Positions 13,226-20,661 of a DNA stretch of 20,661 nucleotides are shown here, piece by piece. Source of the DNA: Paracoccaceae bacterium. GTDB lineage: Bacteria; Pseudomonadota; Alphaproteobacteria; Rhodobacterales; Rhodobacteraceae. Position 1 is the first letter of the stretch. Every line of letters begins with the position of its first letter. The stretch is from positions 5,865 to 26,525 of the forward strand of contig JABSSB010000005.1 in the NCBI GenBank assembly GCA_013214715.1, written 5' to 3'. The notes under the pieces were generated by a model, which did no database searches, had not been told where the DNA came from, and saw nothing but the letters and a program-made list of their open reading frames with translations. Both the position numbers and the translations under genes were made by a program.

Positions 13226-14056
13226 ATGCCGATGCAGGAGGAGGTGCGCAGCGCCATTGCCAAGGCCGCCGACACATACGACGTGCCGCAGGCCGCGTTG
13301 GAGGCGGTGGTTGAGGTAGAAAGCGGTCGTAAAGCCTTCACGACCATCGACGGCAAACCGATGCCGCTGATCCTGTATGAATTTCACGTCTTCTACCGCT
13401 ATCCCGGCCTGCCTGACGACGTCTTGCGCGAAGCCGTGCGGCGCAAGCTTGCGGCGCGGCGCTGGGGGGATCTGCCCTATGCCAAGACGCAATCTGCCCG
13501 CTACGGGCAGTTGCGCAAGGCGGCCGATCTTCACGAACAGGCCGCCTATGCCGCCTGTTCTTGGGGGGTTGGGCAGGTCTTGGGCGAAAATGCTGAATGG
13601 TTGGGGTTTGGCACGCCGAAAAAGCTGGCCGAAACAGCCATGTCCGGCATCGCGGGCCAGCTCGAAGTGATGATGGCTTTTGTCCGCAAGCGCGGGCTGT
13701 TGGATGAGCTGCGCGATCACAATTGGGAAGGCTTTGCCCGGCTTTACAACGGACCGGGCCAGGTGGCGTTCTATTCCGCCAAAATGGCGCAGGCGCATCG
13801 CCGGATCACCGGTGGCGCAGCCCCGCCCCCCCGCGCGTCCACAAGCAGCACCACCCTGCGCAGCGGTGCCAGGGGCGAAGCGGTCGCCACATTGCAGCGA
13901 CAGCTGCGGGCCTTGGGCTATTTCCTGATTGTCGACGGCGATTTCGGCCCCGCCACGCTGCGCATGGTCAAGGTGTTTCAGGCCGAAAACGATCTGGTGG
14001 CCGATGGCGTTGCCGGGCCGAAAACCCTGGGCCGGATCGAAGCGCTCAGCGCCTGA
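13226..14056 (+). CDS. N-acetylmuramidase (DUF3380) with C-terminal peptidoglycan-binding domain
   Basis: Predicted 276-aa protein. Residues about 5-185 are an N-acetylmuramidase domain: VVEVESGRKAF with Glu32 as likely catalytic acid, then LILYEFHVFYR, AACSWGVGQVLGENAEWLGF and RLYNGPGQVAFYSAKMA. After a Pro/Ser/Thr linker (PPPRASTSSTTLR), residues about 205-272 are a peptidoglycan-binding type 1 domain (GARGEAVATLQRQLRALGYF, then DGDFGPATLRMV and DGVAGPKTLGRIEAL). It would cut glycan strands of the cell wall. No signal peptide is visible, so export would need a holin or lysis, as for phage endolysins; yet no phage genes flank it. The ATG at 13226 has GGGGGAA about 8 bases upstream. It is convergent with ald (15-base gap). 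Confidence 0.88.
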   Translation: MPMQEEVRSAIAKAADTYDVPQAALEAVVEVESGRKAFTTIDGKPMPLILYEFHVFYRYPGLPDDVLREAVRRKLAARRWGDLPYAKTQSARYGQLRKAADLHEQAAYAACSWGVGQVLGENAEWLGFGTPKKLAETAMSGIAGQLEVMMAFVRKRGLLDELRDHNWEGFARLYNGPGQVAFYSAKMAQAHRRITGGAAPPPRASTSSTTLRSGARGEAVATLQRQLRALGYFLIVDGDFGPATLRMVKVFQAENDLVADGVAGPKTLGRIEALSA

Positions 14057-14071
14057 TCCGGCCCGTCGGGG

Positions 14072-15190
<1,119 letters not shown>

Positions 15191-15215
15191 GTTTTTTCCT
15201 CACCACTGACGGTGA

Positions 15216-15228
15216 CCCCAATATGGGG
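15216..15228. promoter_or_regulatory. dyad CCCCA-N3-TGGGG before ald
   Basis: A 13-bp dyad with 5-bp arms around ATA, located 26-38 bases before the ald start codon. In the minus direction it contains CATATT, a possible -10 sequence, but no matching -35 was found. It could be an operator for the neighbouring Lrp-type protein. Confidence 0.3.
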
Positions 15229-15248
15229 AGCGCTGCTCGCAATTTTTG

Positions 15249-15289
15249 TGAAATCATTCCTTCAATTTCAGAAACTGACGCAATATCTT
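15249..15289 (+). promoter_or_regulatory. candidate Lrp site and promoter between ald and the Lrp gene
   Basis: TGAAAT (15249-15254) and ATTTCA (15265-15270) form a dyad with a 10-base centre, the size and A+T character of Lrp/AsnC sites. Overlapping it, TTCAAT (15261-15266) and TATCTT (15284-15289) are 17 bases apart and could be the promoter of the regulator gene. The whole gap is clearly A+T-rich relative to its flanks. Assignment rests on pattern alone. Confidence 0.3.
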
Positions 15290-15326
15290 CGACAAAATCC
15301 GACCGTCACGCGAAAGGTTTGCGCAC

Positions 15327-15791
15327 ATGTCCCTCGACTCAACGGATCGTCGCATCCTTGCGGCGTTGCAAAAGACCGGCCGCATGTCCAATGCGGAGCT
15401 GTCGGTGCAGGTCAACCTGTCGCCCTCGGCCTGTCACCGGCGGGTGCAGCGGCTCGAATCCGAAGGCTATATCCGCGACTATGTGGCGCTTCTGGATGCG
15501 CGCAAGATGAAGGTGCCAACCACGGTTTTTGTCGAAATCACCCTGCAGGGCCAAAGCGACGAGGTGCTGGAAGGTTTTGAACGGGCCGTGGCGCGTATCC
15601 CGGATGTGCTGGAATGTCATTTGATGGCGGGCGCGGCGGATTACATCCTCAAAGTGGTGGCCGAAGATACCGAAGACTTCGCCCGCATTCACCGGCAATA
15701 TCTGGCGCGTCTGCCGGGGGTGGGGCAAATGCAAAGCTCTTTCGCGCTGCGCACCGTGTTCAAGACAACGGCCCTGCCGGTGGAGACCTGA
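15327..15791 (+). CDS. Lrp/AsnC-family transcriptional regulator, probable regulator of ald
   Basis: Predicted 154-aa regulator with the usual two parts. The N-terminal helix-turn-helix (about 4-60) reads LDSTDRRILAALQKTGRMSN, AELSVQVNLSPSACHRRVQR and LESEGYIRDY. The C-terminal RAM ligand-binding domain (about 68-148) includes FVEITLQGQ and VLECHLMAGAADYILKVVAE. It would bind DNA as an oligomer and sense an amino acid; alanine is likely because the divergent gene is ald. AAAGG precedes the ATG by about 9 bases. Only one base separates its stop from the next start codon, so it heads an operon with the methyltransferase and the ABC transporter genes. Confidence 0.94.
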   Translation: MSLDSTDRRILAALQKTGRMSNAELSVQVNLSPSACHRRVQRLESEGYIRDYVALLDARKMKVPTTVFVEITLQGQSDEVLEGFERAVARIPDVLECHLMAGAADYILKVVAEDTEDFARIHRQYLARLPGVGQMQSSFALRTVFKTTALPVET

Positions 15792-15792
15792 G

Positions 15793-16629
15793 ATGAGCGA
15801 TGACAACAAGGACCAGCGGGACTTCTGGACGGATGGTGGCGGGTTGAACTGGCTGGCTTATGAGGCCGATCTGGACGCCAGCTTTGCCGAGATTGATCAG
15901 CATCTGATCGCTGCGGGCCAGCCTGCAGGTGATATGCAGGTGATGGATTTGGGCTGCGGCACCGGGCGCACCACGCGGCGCATCGCGCAGGCTTTGGGTG
16001 CGGGCGGGTCGGTGACCGGGGTTGATATCTCTTCCAGCCTGCTTGACGCGGCGCGGGCTGAAGGCGGCACGGGGATTTCCTATCTTGAGGCTGATGCGCA
16101 GGACTATGCTTTTGGCGACGGGGCGTTCGACCTGATCCTGTCGCGGTTCGGGTCCATGTTCTTTGCCGATCCGGTGGCGGGCTTGGCCAATTTACGGCGC
16201 AGCCTTGTGCCCGGCGGCAAGATGGTGCTGGCCTGCTGGCGGCGCGGCAAGGAAAACCCGTGGTTTCTGGTGCCCCTGAAAGCGGCCATCACCCATTTCG
16301 GCCCGGTCGGAGAGATCGACCCAACCGCCCCCGGTCCGACCGCCTTTGGCGATGAAAACCGGGTGTTGGGCTTGCTCGAGCAGGCAGGATTTGCTGAGGC
16401 TGGCGTCGAGGTTCTGGACCTGTCGCTACGCTATCCGCGTGGGATCGAAGATTTCATCGCGCTGCAATTCAAGATCGGGTCGATGACGCGGCTGATTGCC
16501 GAGCATGAGCCCGACGATGCTGCCAAGGACCGCGCCGCCCAGATGATCGCAGAGGCCTTTGCCGACAGCAGCAGCGCGGATCAGGTCCTCATTCCGGCGC
16601 GGATCAACCTGTTCACGGCGGTGGCCTGA
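15793..16629 (+). CDS. class I SAM-dependent methyltransferase
   Basis: Predicted 278-aa soluble enzyme. Motif I is VMDLGCGTGRTT at about 50-61, followed by GGSVTGVDISSSLLDAARAE with the adenosine-binding acidic residue. Further on come GISYLEADAQDYAF, FDLILSRFGSMFFADP and LVPGGKMVLACWR. The sequence is of the UbiE/type-25 kind; FWTDGGGLNWL at the front and the RYPRGIEDFIALQFKIGSM segment fit small-molecule methyltransferases. The acceptor is unknown. It is not closely similar to the other methyltransferase in the window beyond shared motifs. The start is one base after the regulator stop, with GGAG seven bases upstream inside that gene. The stop is 4 bases before the ABC ATPase. Confidence 0.9.
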   Translation: MSDDNKDQRDFWTDGGGLNWLAYEADLDASFAEIDQHLIAAGQPAGDMQVMDLGCGTGRTTRRIAQALGAGGSVTGVDISSSLLDAARAEGGTGISYLEADAQDYAFGDGAFDLILSRFGSMFFADPVAGLANLRRSLVPGGKMVLACWRRGKENPWFLVPLKAAITHFGPVGEIDPTAPGPTAFGDENRVLGLLEQAGFAEAGVEVLDLSLRYPRGIEDFIALQFKIGSMTRLIAEHEPDDAAKDRAAQMIAEAFADSSSADQVLIPARINLFTAVA

Positions 16630-16633
16630 CGGC

Positions 16634-17326
16634 ATGGCCCCCCCGGTGACGATCCGCGATCTGCGTTTTGACTGGCCCGGCGGGCGCTTTGGGCTTGATG
16701 TGCCTGCATTCGATCTGCCCAGCGGCGCCAAGATGATGCTCACAGGGGCCAGCGGCGCGGGGAAATCAACGCTTTTGGCGCTGATTTGCGGGATCGTGCA
16801 GCCACAGGCGGGCCGGGTCGATGTGGCCGGCCAGCCCATGTCGGGCCTGCCACCGCGCGCCCGTGACCGGCTGCGCGCCGATCAGATCGGGATCATCTTC
16901 CAGCAATTCAACCTGCTGCCCTATGCCACTGCGTTGGACAATATCTGCCTGCCGCTGCGGTTTTCGCCGCGCCGCCGGGCGCAGGTCAGCAATCCGCGTG
17001 ACGACGCCTTGAGCCTGACACAGGCGCTGGGTCTGCCCGATGATCTGGTGCTGCGCGCCAAATCGACCGATCTATCGGTGGGCCAGCAACAGCGCGTTGC
17101 CGTCGCCCGCGCCCTGCTGGGGGCGCCGCCGCTGATCGTGGCGGATGAACCGACCTCCGCCCTTGATGTGGACGCGCAGGCCGAATTTTTGGACCTGCTG
17201 TTTGCGCAGGTCACGCAGATGGGGGCCAGCCTTCTGATGGTCAGCCACGATCCCGCGCTGGCGCCGCGCTTTGACATCGTCCAACCGCTGGCCAAGATCG
17301 CAATGCCGCGCAGGGGGGCTGCGTGA
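16634..17326 (+). CDS. ABC transporter ATP-binding protein, LolD/MacB type
   Basis: Predicted 230-aa ATPase with Walker A GASGAGKST (Lys44), Q-loop region IGIIFQQFNLLPYATALDN, signature LSVGQQQRVAVARAL (about 147-161), Walker B LIVADEPTSALD (about 167-178) and switch histidine MVSHDP (about 205). The pattern FQQFNLLPY and the short length place it with ATPases that power FtsX/MacB/LolC-type permeases, which act on extracytoplasmic proteins, lipids or small molecules rather than classical uptake. The signature has SVGQQQ in place of the common SGGQQQ, a conservative variant. It overlaps the permease start by one base (TGATG), so the two are translationally coupled. ATG 16634 follows the methyltransferase by 4 bases. 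Confidence 0.93.
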   Translation: MAPPVTIRDLRFDWPGGRFGLDVPAFDLPSGAKMMLTGASGAGKSTLLALICGIVQPQAGRVDVAGQPMSGLPPRARDRLRADQIGIIFQQFNLLPYATALDNICLPLRFSPRRRAQVSNPRDDALSLTQALGLPDDLVLRAKSTDLSVGQQQRVAVARALLGAPPLIVADEPTSALDVDAQAEFLDLLFAQVTQMGASLLMVSHDPALAPRFDIVQPLAKIAMPRRGAA

Positions 17327-18576
17327 TGCTGTGGCGGCTGGCCCTGTCCTCAATGCGCAGCCGGGGGCTGACGGTGGTGTTGACCGCTTTGGCGATTGCG
17401 CTGTCGGTGGCCTTGGTTCTGGGCGTGGAAAAGCTGCGGCTGGGGGCCAAGATCAGCTTTGCCGACACGATATCGGACACCGACCTGATCATGGGCGCGC
17501 GCACGGGCGGGGTGCAGTTGCTTCTGTATGCTGTGTTTCGCATCGGGGCGGTGCCCAACACTATCAGTTGGGACAGCTATCAACAGATCGCCGCGCGACC
17601 CGACGTGAATTGGATTGTGCCGATCTCTCTGGGGGACAGTCACCGCCAGTTCCGGGTGATGGGCACGACGCCGGCGTTTTTCGACCGCTACAAATATCGT
17701 AGCGGGCGTGATCTGACCCTACGCGATGGCGCGGTGATGAGTGATCTTTTCGAGGCTGTCATCGGCGCGGATGTGGCTGAAACGCTGGGCTATCAGATCG
17801 GCGATCCGATCGTGGTGGCGCATGGTGTCGCCAGCTTTGTCCAGCATGAGGACACACCCTTTCGTATCACGGGTATTCTGGACAAGACCGGCACGCCGGT
17901 CGATCGCACGGTGATTGTGGGCCTTGAGGCGATCGAGGCGATCCATGTCGATTGGCAAGATGGCGCACAACGGCCCGGCACGCCAACGCCGCCTGAAACC
18001 CTGCGTCAGATGGAATTGCAGCCCAAGGCGATCACCGCAGCGCTGATCGGCGTGCAATCGCGTCTGCAAATCTTCACCTTGCAACGCGCGATCAATGAAT
18101 ACCCCTCTGAGCCGCTGATGGCGATCATCCCCGGTGTCGCCCTGCAAGAGCTATGGGGCATCATCGGCATCGCTGAAACCGCTTTGCTGGCGGTGTCGGT
18201 GATAGTGGTGGTCACAGCCCTTTTGGGCATGGCGGCGATGATGCTGGCCGGGCTCAGCGCGCGGCGGCGAGAAATGGCGATCCTGCGCGCCTTGGGCGCG
18301 GGGCCGGGCACGATCATGGGTCTGCTGCTGGCTGAGGCGCTTTTCATCGCCGCAATTGGTGCGGTGCTGGGGATCGGGCTGCTCTATGCCGGGCTGGTTG
18401 TGGCGCAGCCTTGGTTGGATGTGGCCTATGGGATTTTTGTGCCAATCTCGGGACTTACTCCGCGCGATCTACTGACGGTTCTGGCAGTGCTGGTCGCGGC
18501 GGCTTTGGTCTGTCTGATTCCGGCCTGGCGGGCGTTTCGGATCTCGCTGGCCGATGGCATGTCGGTGCGCAACTGA
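17326..18576 (+). CDS. FtsX/MacB-like ABC transporter permease
   Basis: Predicted 416-aa inner-membrane protein. One membrane segment at about 16-36 (VLTALAIALSVALVLGVEKL) is followed by a periplasmic MacB-like domain of about 230 residues (DLIMGARTGGVQLLLYAVFR and WIVPISLGDSHRQFRVMGTT lie here). Three more segments follow at about 282-305, 330-355 and 385-405. ARRREMAILRALGAGPG between segments 2 and 3 is the conserved cytoplasmic coupling region of FtsX-type permeases. The LIMGAR...VFRIG...ISLGDSHR pattern recalls, from memory, permeases that in gammaproteobacteria sit beside DUF2796 and DUF3299 genes in zinc-responsive clusters; neither partner is here, so the substrate is unassigned. ATG 17326 overlaps the ATPase stop; a GTG three bases earlier is also possible. 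Confidence 0.92.
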   Translation: MLWRLALSSMRSRGLTVVLTALAIALSVALVLGVEKLRLGAKISFADTISDTDLIMGARTGGVQLLLYAVFRIGAVPNTISWDSYQQIAARPDVNWIVPISLGDSHRQFRVMGTTPAFFDRYKYRSGRDLTLRDGAVMSDLFEAVIGADVAETLGYQIGDPIVVAHGVASFVQHEDTPFRITGILDKTGTPVDRTVIVGLEAIEAIHVDWQDGAQRPGTPTPPETLRQMELQPKAITAALIGVQSRLQIFTLQRAINEYPSEPLMAIIPGVALQELWGIIGIAETALLAVSVIVVVTALLGMAAMMLAGLSARRREMAILRALGAGPGTIMGLLLAEALFIAAIGAVLGIGLLYAGLVVAQPWLDVAYGIFVPISGLTPRDLLTVLAVLVAAALVCLIPAWRAFRISLADGMSVRN

Positions 18577-18582
18577 CCCCTG

Positions 18583-18616
18583 AAAAGACAAACCCCCGAA
18601 CCGCAGGGCCGGGGGT
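18583..18616 (-). terminator. rho-independent terminator of rpsU
   Basis: On the minus strand ACCCCCG (complement of 18610-18616) pairs with CGGGGGT (complement of 18592-18598) around an 11-base loop, followed by TTGTCTTTTC. It starts 30 bases after the rpsU stop. It lies downstream of the convergent ABC permease as well, but the T-run is only on the rpsU side. Confidence 0.85.
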
Positions 18617-18645
18617 CGTCAGCGTAAAGCCATGTCGGGAACGTC

Positions 18646-18852
18646 TTAAAGCAGACCTTCGCGCTGGGCTTTCTTGCGTGCCAGTTTACGGGCACGACGG
18701 ATCGCTTCAGCCTTCTCACGCGCTTTTTTCTCGGACGGCTTCTCGAAATGCTGCTTGAGCTTCATTTCACGGAATACACCCTCGCGCTGAAGTTTTTTCT
18801 TCAATGCGCGCAGCGCCTGATCGACGTTATTGTCGCGAACACTTACCTGCAT
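18646..18852 (-). CDS. rpsU: 30S ribosomal protein S21
   Basis: Predicted 68-aa very basic protein of the small ribosomal subunit, needed for binding of mRNA leaders during initiation. MQVSVRDNNVDQALRALKKK followed by LQREGVFREMKLKQHFEKPS and a Lys/Arg/Ala-rich helical tail (KKAREKAEAIRRARKLARKK) is the standard S21 sequence. A strong AAAGGTGGTG precedes the ATG. It is monocistronic here, with its own promoter candidate (18908-18936) and terminator (18583-18616), and is divergent from the COQ9-family gene. Confidence 0.97.
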   Translation of the reverse strand: MQVSVRDNNVDQALRALKKKLQREGVFREMKLKQHFEKPSEKKAREKAEAIRRARKLARKKAQREGLL

Positions 18853-18907
18853 GTGGTTGTCACCACCTTTCTAGGTTTGAGTTGCAAGGAAATTTGCAGG
18901 ACGCTGG

Positions 18908-18936
18908 CTCATAGCAGGCGCAATCCACCGAGTCCA
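18908..18936 (-). promoter_or_regulatory. candidate rpsU promoter
   Basis: On the minus strand TGGACT (complement of 18931-18936) and TATGAG (complement of 18908-18913) are exactly 17 bases apart, giving a leader of about 50 bases before the rpsU start. Each hexamer matches four of six consensus positions. Confidence 0.45.
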
Positions 18937-18939
18937 CCC

Positions 18940-18960
18940 CGTCATGTCATAGAAATGACG
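18940..18960. promoter_or_regulatory. dyad CGTCAT...ATGACG in the rpsU/COQ9 gap
   Basis: CGTCAT (18940-18945) pairs with ATGACG (18955-18960), and an internal GTCAT (18946-18950) can alternatively pair with ATGAC (18955-18959) around AGAA. It lies just upstream of the rpsU -35 element in a divergent gap. It may be a regulatory site for either gene; no regulator is implied by neighbours. Confidence 0.3.
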
Positions 18961-19019
18961 CGGGACAGCGCCGCCGCGCGTGTTATATCCCATTGGGTGG
19001 GAGAGATGCGAGGTGTGAC

Positions 19020-19715
19020 ATGACGAATGCCTATGAAGACGCTAAGGCCCAGCTTTTGGATGCTGCTTTGATGCATGTGCCCTTTGATGGCTGGTCCGAG
19101 GCCACGTTCAAAGCCGCGATTCGTGATACCGCGATAGATGAGCCTTTTGCCCGCACGGTTTGCCCGCGCGGCGCAGTGGATCTGGCGATTGCCTATCACA
19201 AGGCCGGGGATGCCGCGATGGTGACGGCGCTCGCGCAGGCGGATCTGAGCGGGATGAAATTCCGTGAAAAGGTCGCTCATGCAGTCAAGCTGCGTCTGCA
19301 GGCGATCGACGATCGCGAAGCCGTGCGCCGCGGCACCACGCTGTTTGCCCTGCCGCATCTGGTCGCCGATGGGTCCAAGCTGATCTGGGGCACGGCGGAT
19401 GCGATCTGGACGGCGTTGGGCGACACGTCCGAGGATTACAACTGGTATACCAAACGGCTAACCCTGTCGGGCGTCTATTCGGCGACAGTGCTGTATTGGC
19501 TGGGCGATGACAGCGCCGATAATCAGGCGACGTGGGAGTTTCTGGACCGTCGCATCGGCGATGTGATGCAGTTCGAAAAGGTCAAGGCACAGGTCCATGA
19601 CAACCCGTTGCTCAAGCCGTTCATGGCGGGGCCGAACTGGTTGCTGAGCCAGATCAAGCCGCCCAAGCGTGGGGCCGAGATGGATATGCCGGGCATGATG
19701 AACCCCGAAAGTTGA
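19020..19715 (+). CDS. COQ9 family protein, ubiquinone biosynthesis
   Basis: Predicted 231-aa protein. AKAQLLDAALMHVPFDGWSE at the front is the TetR-like helical start of COQ9, and WGTADAIWTALGDTSEDYNW followed by YTKRLTLSGVYSATVLYWLG is the conserved lipid-binding core. In mitochondria COQ9 presents the quinone intermediate to the COQ7 hydroxylase; alphaproteobacterial members are assigned to the same pathway by homology. GAGGTG lies four bases before the ATG at 19020. An earlier ATG (18993) has no site and would add an unrelated tail. The next gene, a quinone oxidoreductase, may be functionally linked through quinones, though that family often acts on other substrates. Confidence 0.92.
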   Translation: MTNAYEDAKAQLLDAALMHVPFDGWSEATFKAAIRDTAIDEPFARTVCPRGAVDLAIAYHKAGDAAMVTALAQADLSGMKFREKVAHAVKLRLQAIDDREAVRRGTTLFALPHLVADGSKLIWGTADAIWTALGDTSEDYNWYTKRLTLSGVYSATVLYWLGDDSADNQATWEFLDRRIGDVMQFEKVKAQVHDNPLLKPFMAGPNWLLSQIKPPKRGAEMDMPGMMNPES

Positions 19716-19795
19716 CGCCGCTTTGTACTGGTCCTTGGATGTGGGATCGCTAGTCTATGCCACCAGACGATACGACCGGCCCAAAGGAAGACCCA

Positions 19796-20661
19796 ATGAC
19801 AGACACAATGCGCGCCGTTGAAATCTCACAGCCCGGCGGGCCTGAGGTGCTGACCCTGACCACCCGCCCGATCCCGGCGCCGGGGCAAGGGCAAGTGGTG
19901 ATCAAACTCGCTTACGCCGGGGTGAACAGGCCCGATGCGTTGCAGCGCGCCGGCGCTTATGACCCGCCGCCGGGCGCGTCGGATCTGCCCGGCCTGGAAG
20001 GCGCGGGCGAGATTGTGGCGCTAGGCGATGGAGTGGATCATTGGGCCATCGGTGATCAGGTCTGCGCGCTGCTGCCCGGTGGCGGCTATGCCGAATATGT
20101 CGCGACGCCTGCGGCGCATTGCCTGCCAGTGCCAAAAGGGCTGGATCTGAAACAGGCGGCCTGCCTGCCCGAGACGTTCTTCACTGTCTGGACCAATGTA
20201 TTCATGCGCGGCGGCTTGCAGGCGGGCGAGCGGTTCTTGGTGCATGGCGGCTCGTCGGGGATTGGGACGACGGCGATCCAGCTGGCCAATGCCTTCGGCG
20301 CGCGCGTTTTCGCAACCGCCGGATCGGATGAGAAATGCCAGGCCTGCCTCGATCTGGGGGCAGAGAGCGCGATCAATTATCGCGACAGCGATTTTGTCGA
20401 GGTGATGAAAGCCGAAGGCGGTGCAAACCTGATCTTGGATATGGTCGGCGGCGACTACCTGCCGCGCAACGTGCGGGCGTTGGCCGATGACGGGCGGTTG
20501 GTGCAGATTGCGTTCCTGCAGGGCCCGCAGGTCGAGCTGAACTTTGCCCAATTGATGGTGCGGCGGCTGACAATCACCGGGTCCACCCTGCGGCCGCAAT
20601 CGGATCTGGCCAAAGCCGAGATCGCCACCGCGCTGGCCGAAAAGGTCTGGCCGATGCTGGA
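19796..20661 (+). CDS. NAD(P)H:quinone oxidoreductase, zinc-independent MDR family, 3' truncated by window
   Basis: The first 288 residues are present and open to the window edge; relatives are about 325-330 residues. MRAVEISQPGGPEVLTL at the front, GLEGAGEIVALGDGVDHWAI and GDQVCALLPGGGYAEYV form the GroES-like domain. HGGSSGIGTTAIQLANAFGA near 150-170 is the NADPH-binding loop, with AGSDEKCQACLDLGAESAIN following. The zinc-binding residues of alcohol dehydrogenases are missing, which fits the quinone-reductase subgroup (the PIG3-like form with PGASDLPGLEGAG). AAAGGAAG precedes the ATG at 19796. It is 80 bases after the COQ9 gene on the same strand; no terminator is seen between them. Confidence 0.93.
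   Translation, partial: MTDTMRAVEISQPGGPEVLTLTTRPIPAPGQGQVVIKLAYAGVNRPDALQRAGAYDPPPGASDLPGLEGAGEIVALGDGVDHWAIGDQVCALLPGGGYAEYVATPAAHCLPVPKGLDLKQAACLPETFFTVWTNVFMRGGLQAGERFLVHGGSSGIGTTAIQLANAFGARVFATAGSDEKCQACLDLGAESAINYRDSDFVEVMKAEGGANLILDMVGGDYLPRNVRALADDGRLVQIAFLQGPQVELNFAQLMVRRLTITGSTLRPQSDLAKAEIATALAEKVWPML

Noticed and set aside
13226..14056. Prophage remnant around the muramidase
   Set aside because: No integrase, holin, capsid, tail or att-like repeats nearby; both neighbours are ordinary metabolic genes.

Overview
The window looks like chromosomal DNA of a marine Rhodobacteraceae (Roseobacter-group) alphaproteobacterium. This rests on high G+C with codon use to match, Rhodobacterales-type gene families (DUF1523, DUF2161, YrhK, COQ9), pheS and pheT separated by other genes, and an ald gene divergent from its own Lrp-type regulator. 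No rRNA, tRNA, insertion sequence, CRISPR array or intact prophage was seen. Most of the window is housekeeping and small-metabolism genes in short operons.

Layout. 1-2144: a broken YHS-domain gene (minus strand), a 305-base gap with a perfect palindrome, a pair of small membrane-protein genes (the second DUF1523), a large inverted repeat, and a convergent secreted protein of unknown function. 2272-8868: pheS and pheT, the two subunits of phenylalanyl-tRNA synthetase. Between them lie a foreign-looking 98-aa membrane ORF, a decayed second copy of the pheS 3' end, a YrhK-family membrane protein, a class I glutamine amidotransferase overlapping an ASCH-domain gene, a secreted esterase/depolymerase-like hydrolase, and a small convergent ORF. 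A clear rho-independent terminator follows pheT. 8949-11749: a DUF2161 protein converges on a LysR regulator, which is divergent from a methyltransferase followed by ytoQ. The LysR gene appears to be leaderless, and the two divergent promoters meet at a candidate operator. 11595-14056: a GNAT acetyltransferase damaged at both ends, a Nu-class-like glutathione S-transferase, and a divergent N-acetylmuramidase with a peptidoglycan-binding domain. 14072-18576: alanine dehydrogenase, divergent from a tightly packed operon of Lrp regulator, methyltransferase, ABC ATPase and FtsX-like permease. 18583-20661: rpsU with its terminator and a candidate promoter, divergent from a COQ9-family gene for ubiquinone biosynthesis, then the start of an NAD(P)H:quinone oxidoreductase that runs off the window.

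The most unusual structure is the duplicated 3' end of pheS (3208-3342 and 3656-3790, about 87% identical by hand alignment) bracketing a lower-GC membrane ORF that starts one base after the pheS stop. It looks like the scar of an insertion or duplication that used the pheS 3' end as its junction. No complete novel defence, mobile or biosynthetic system could be identified. The remaining points are gene decay (YHS, GNAT) and regulatory architecture.
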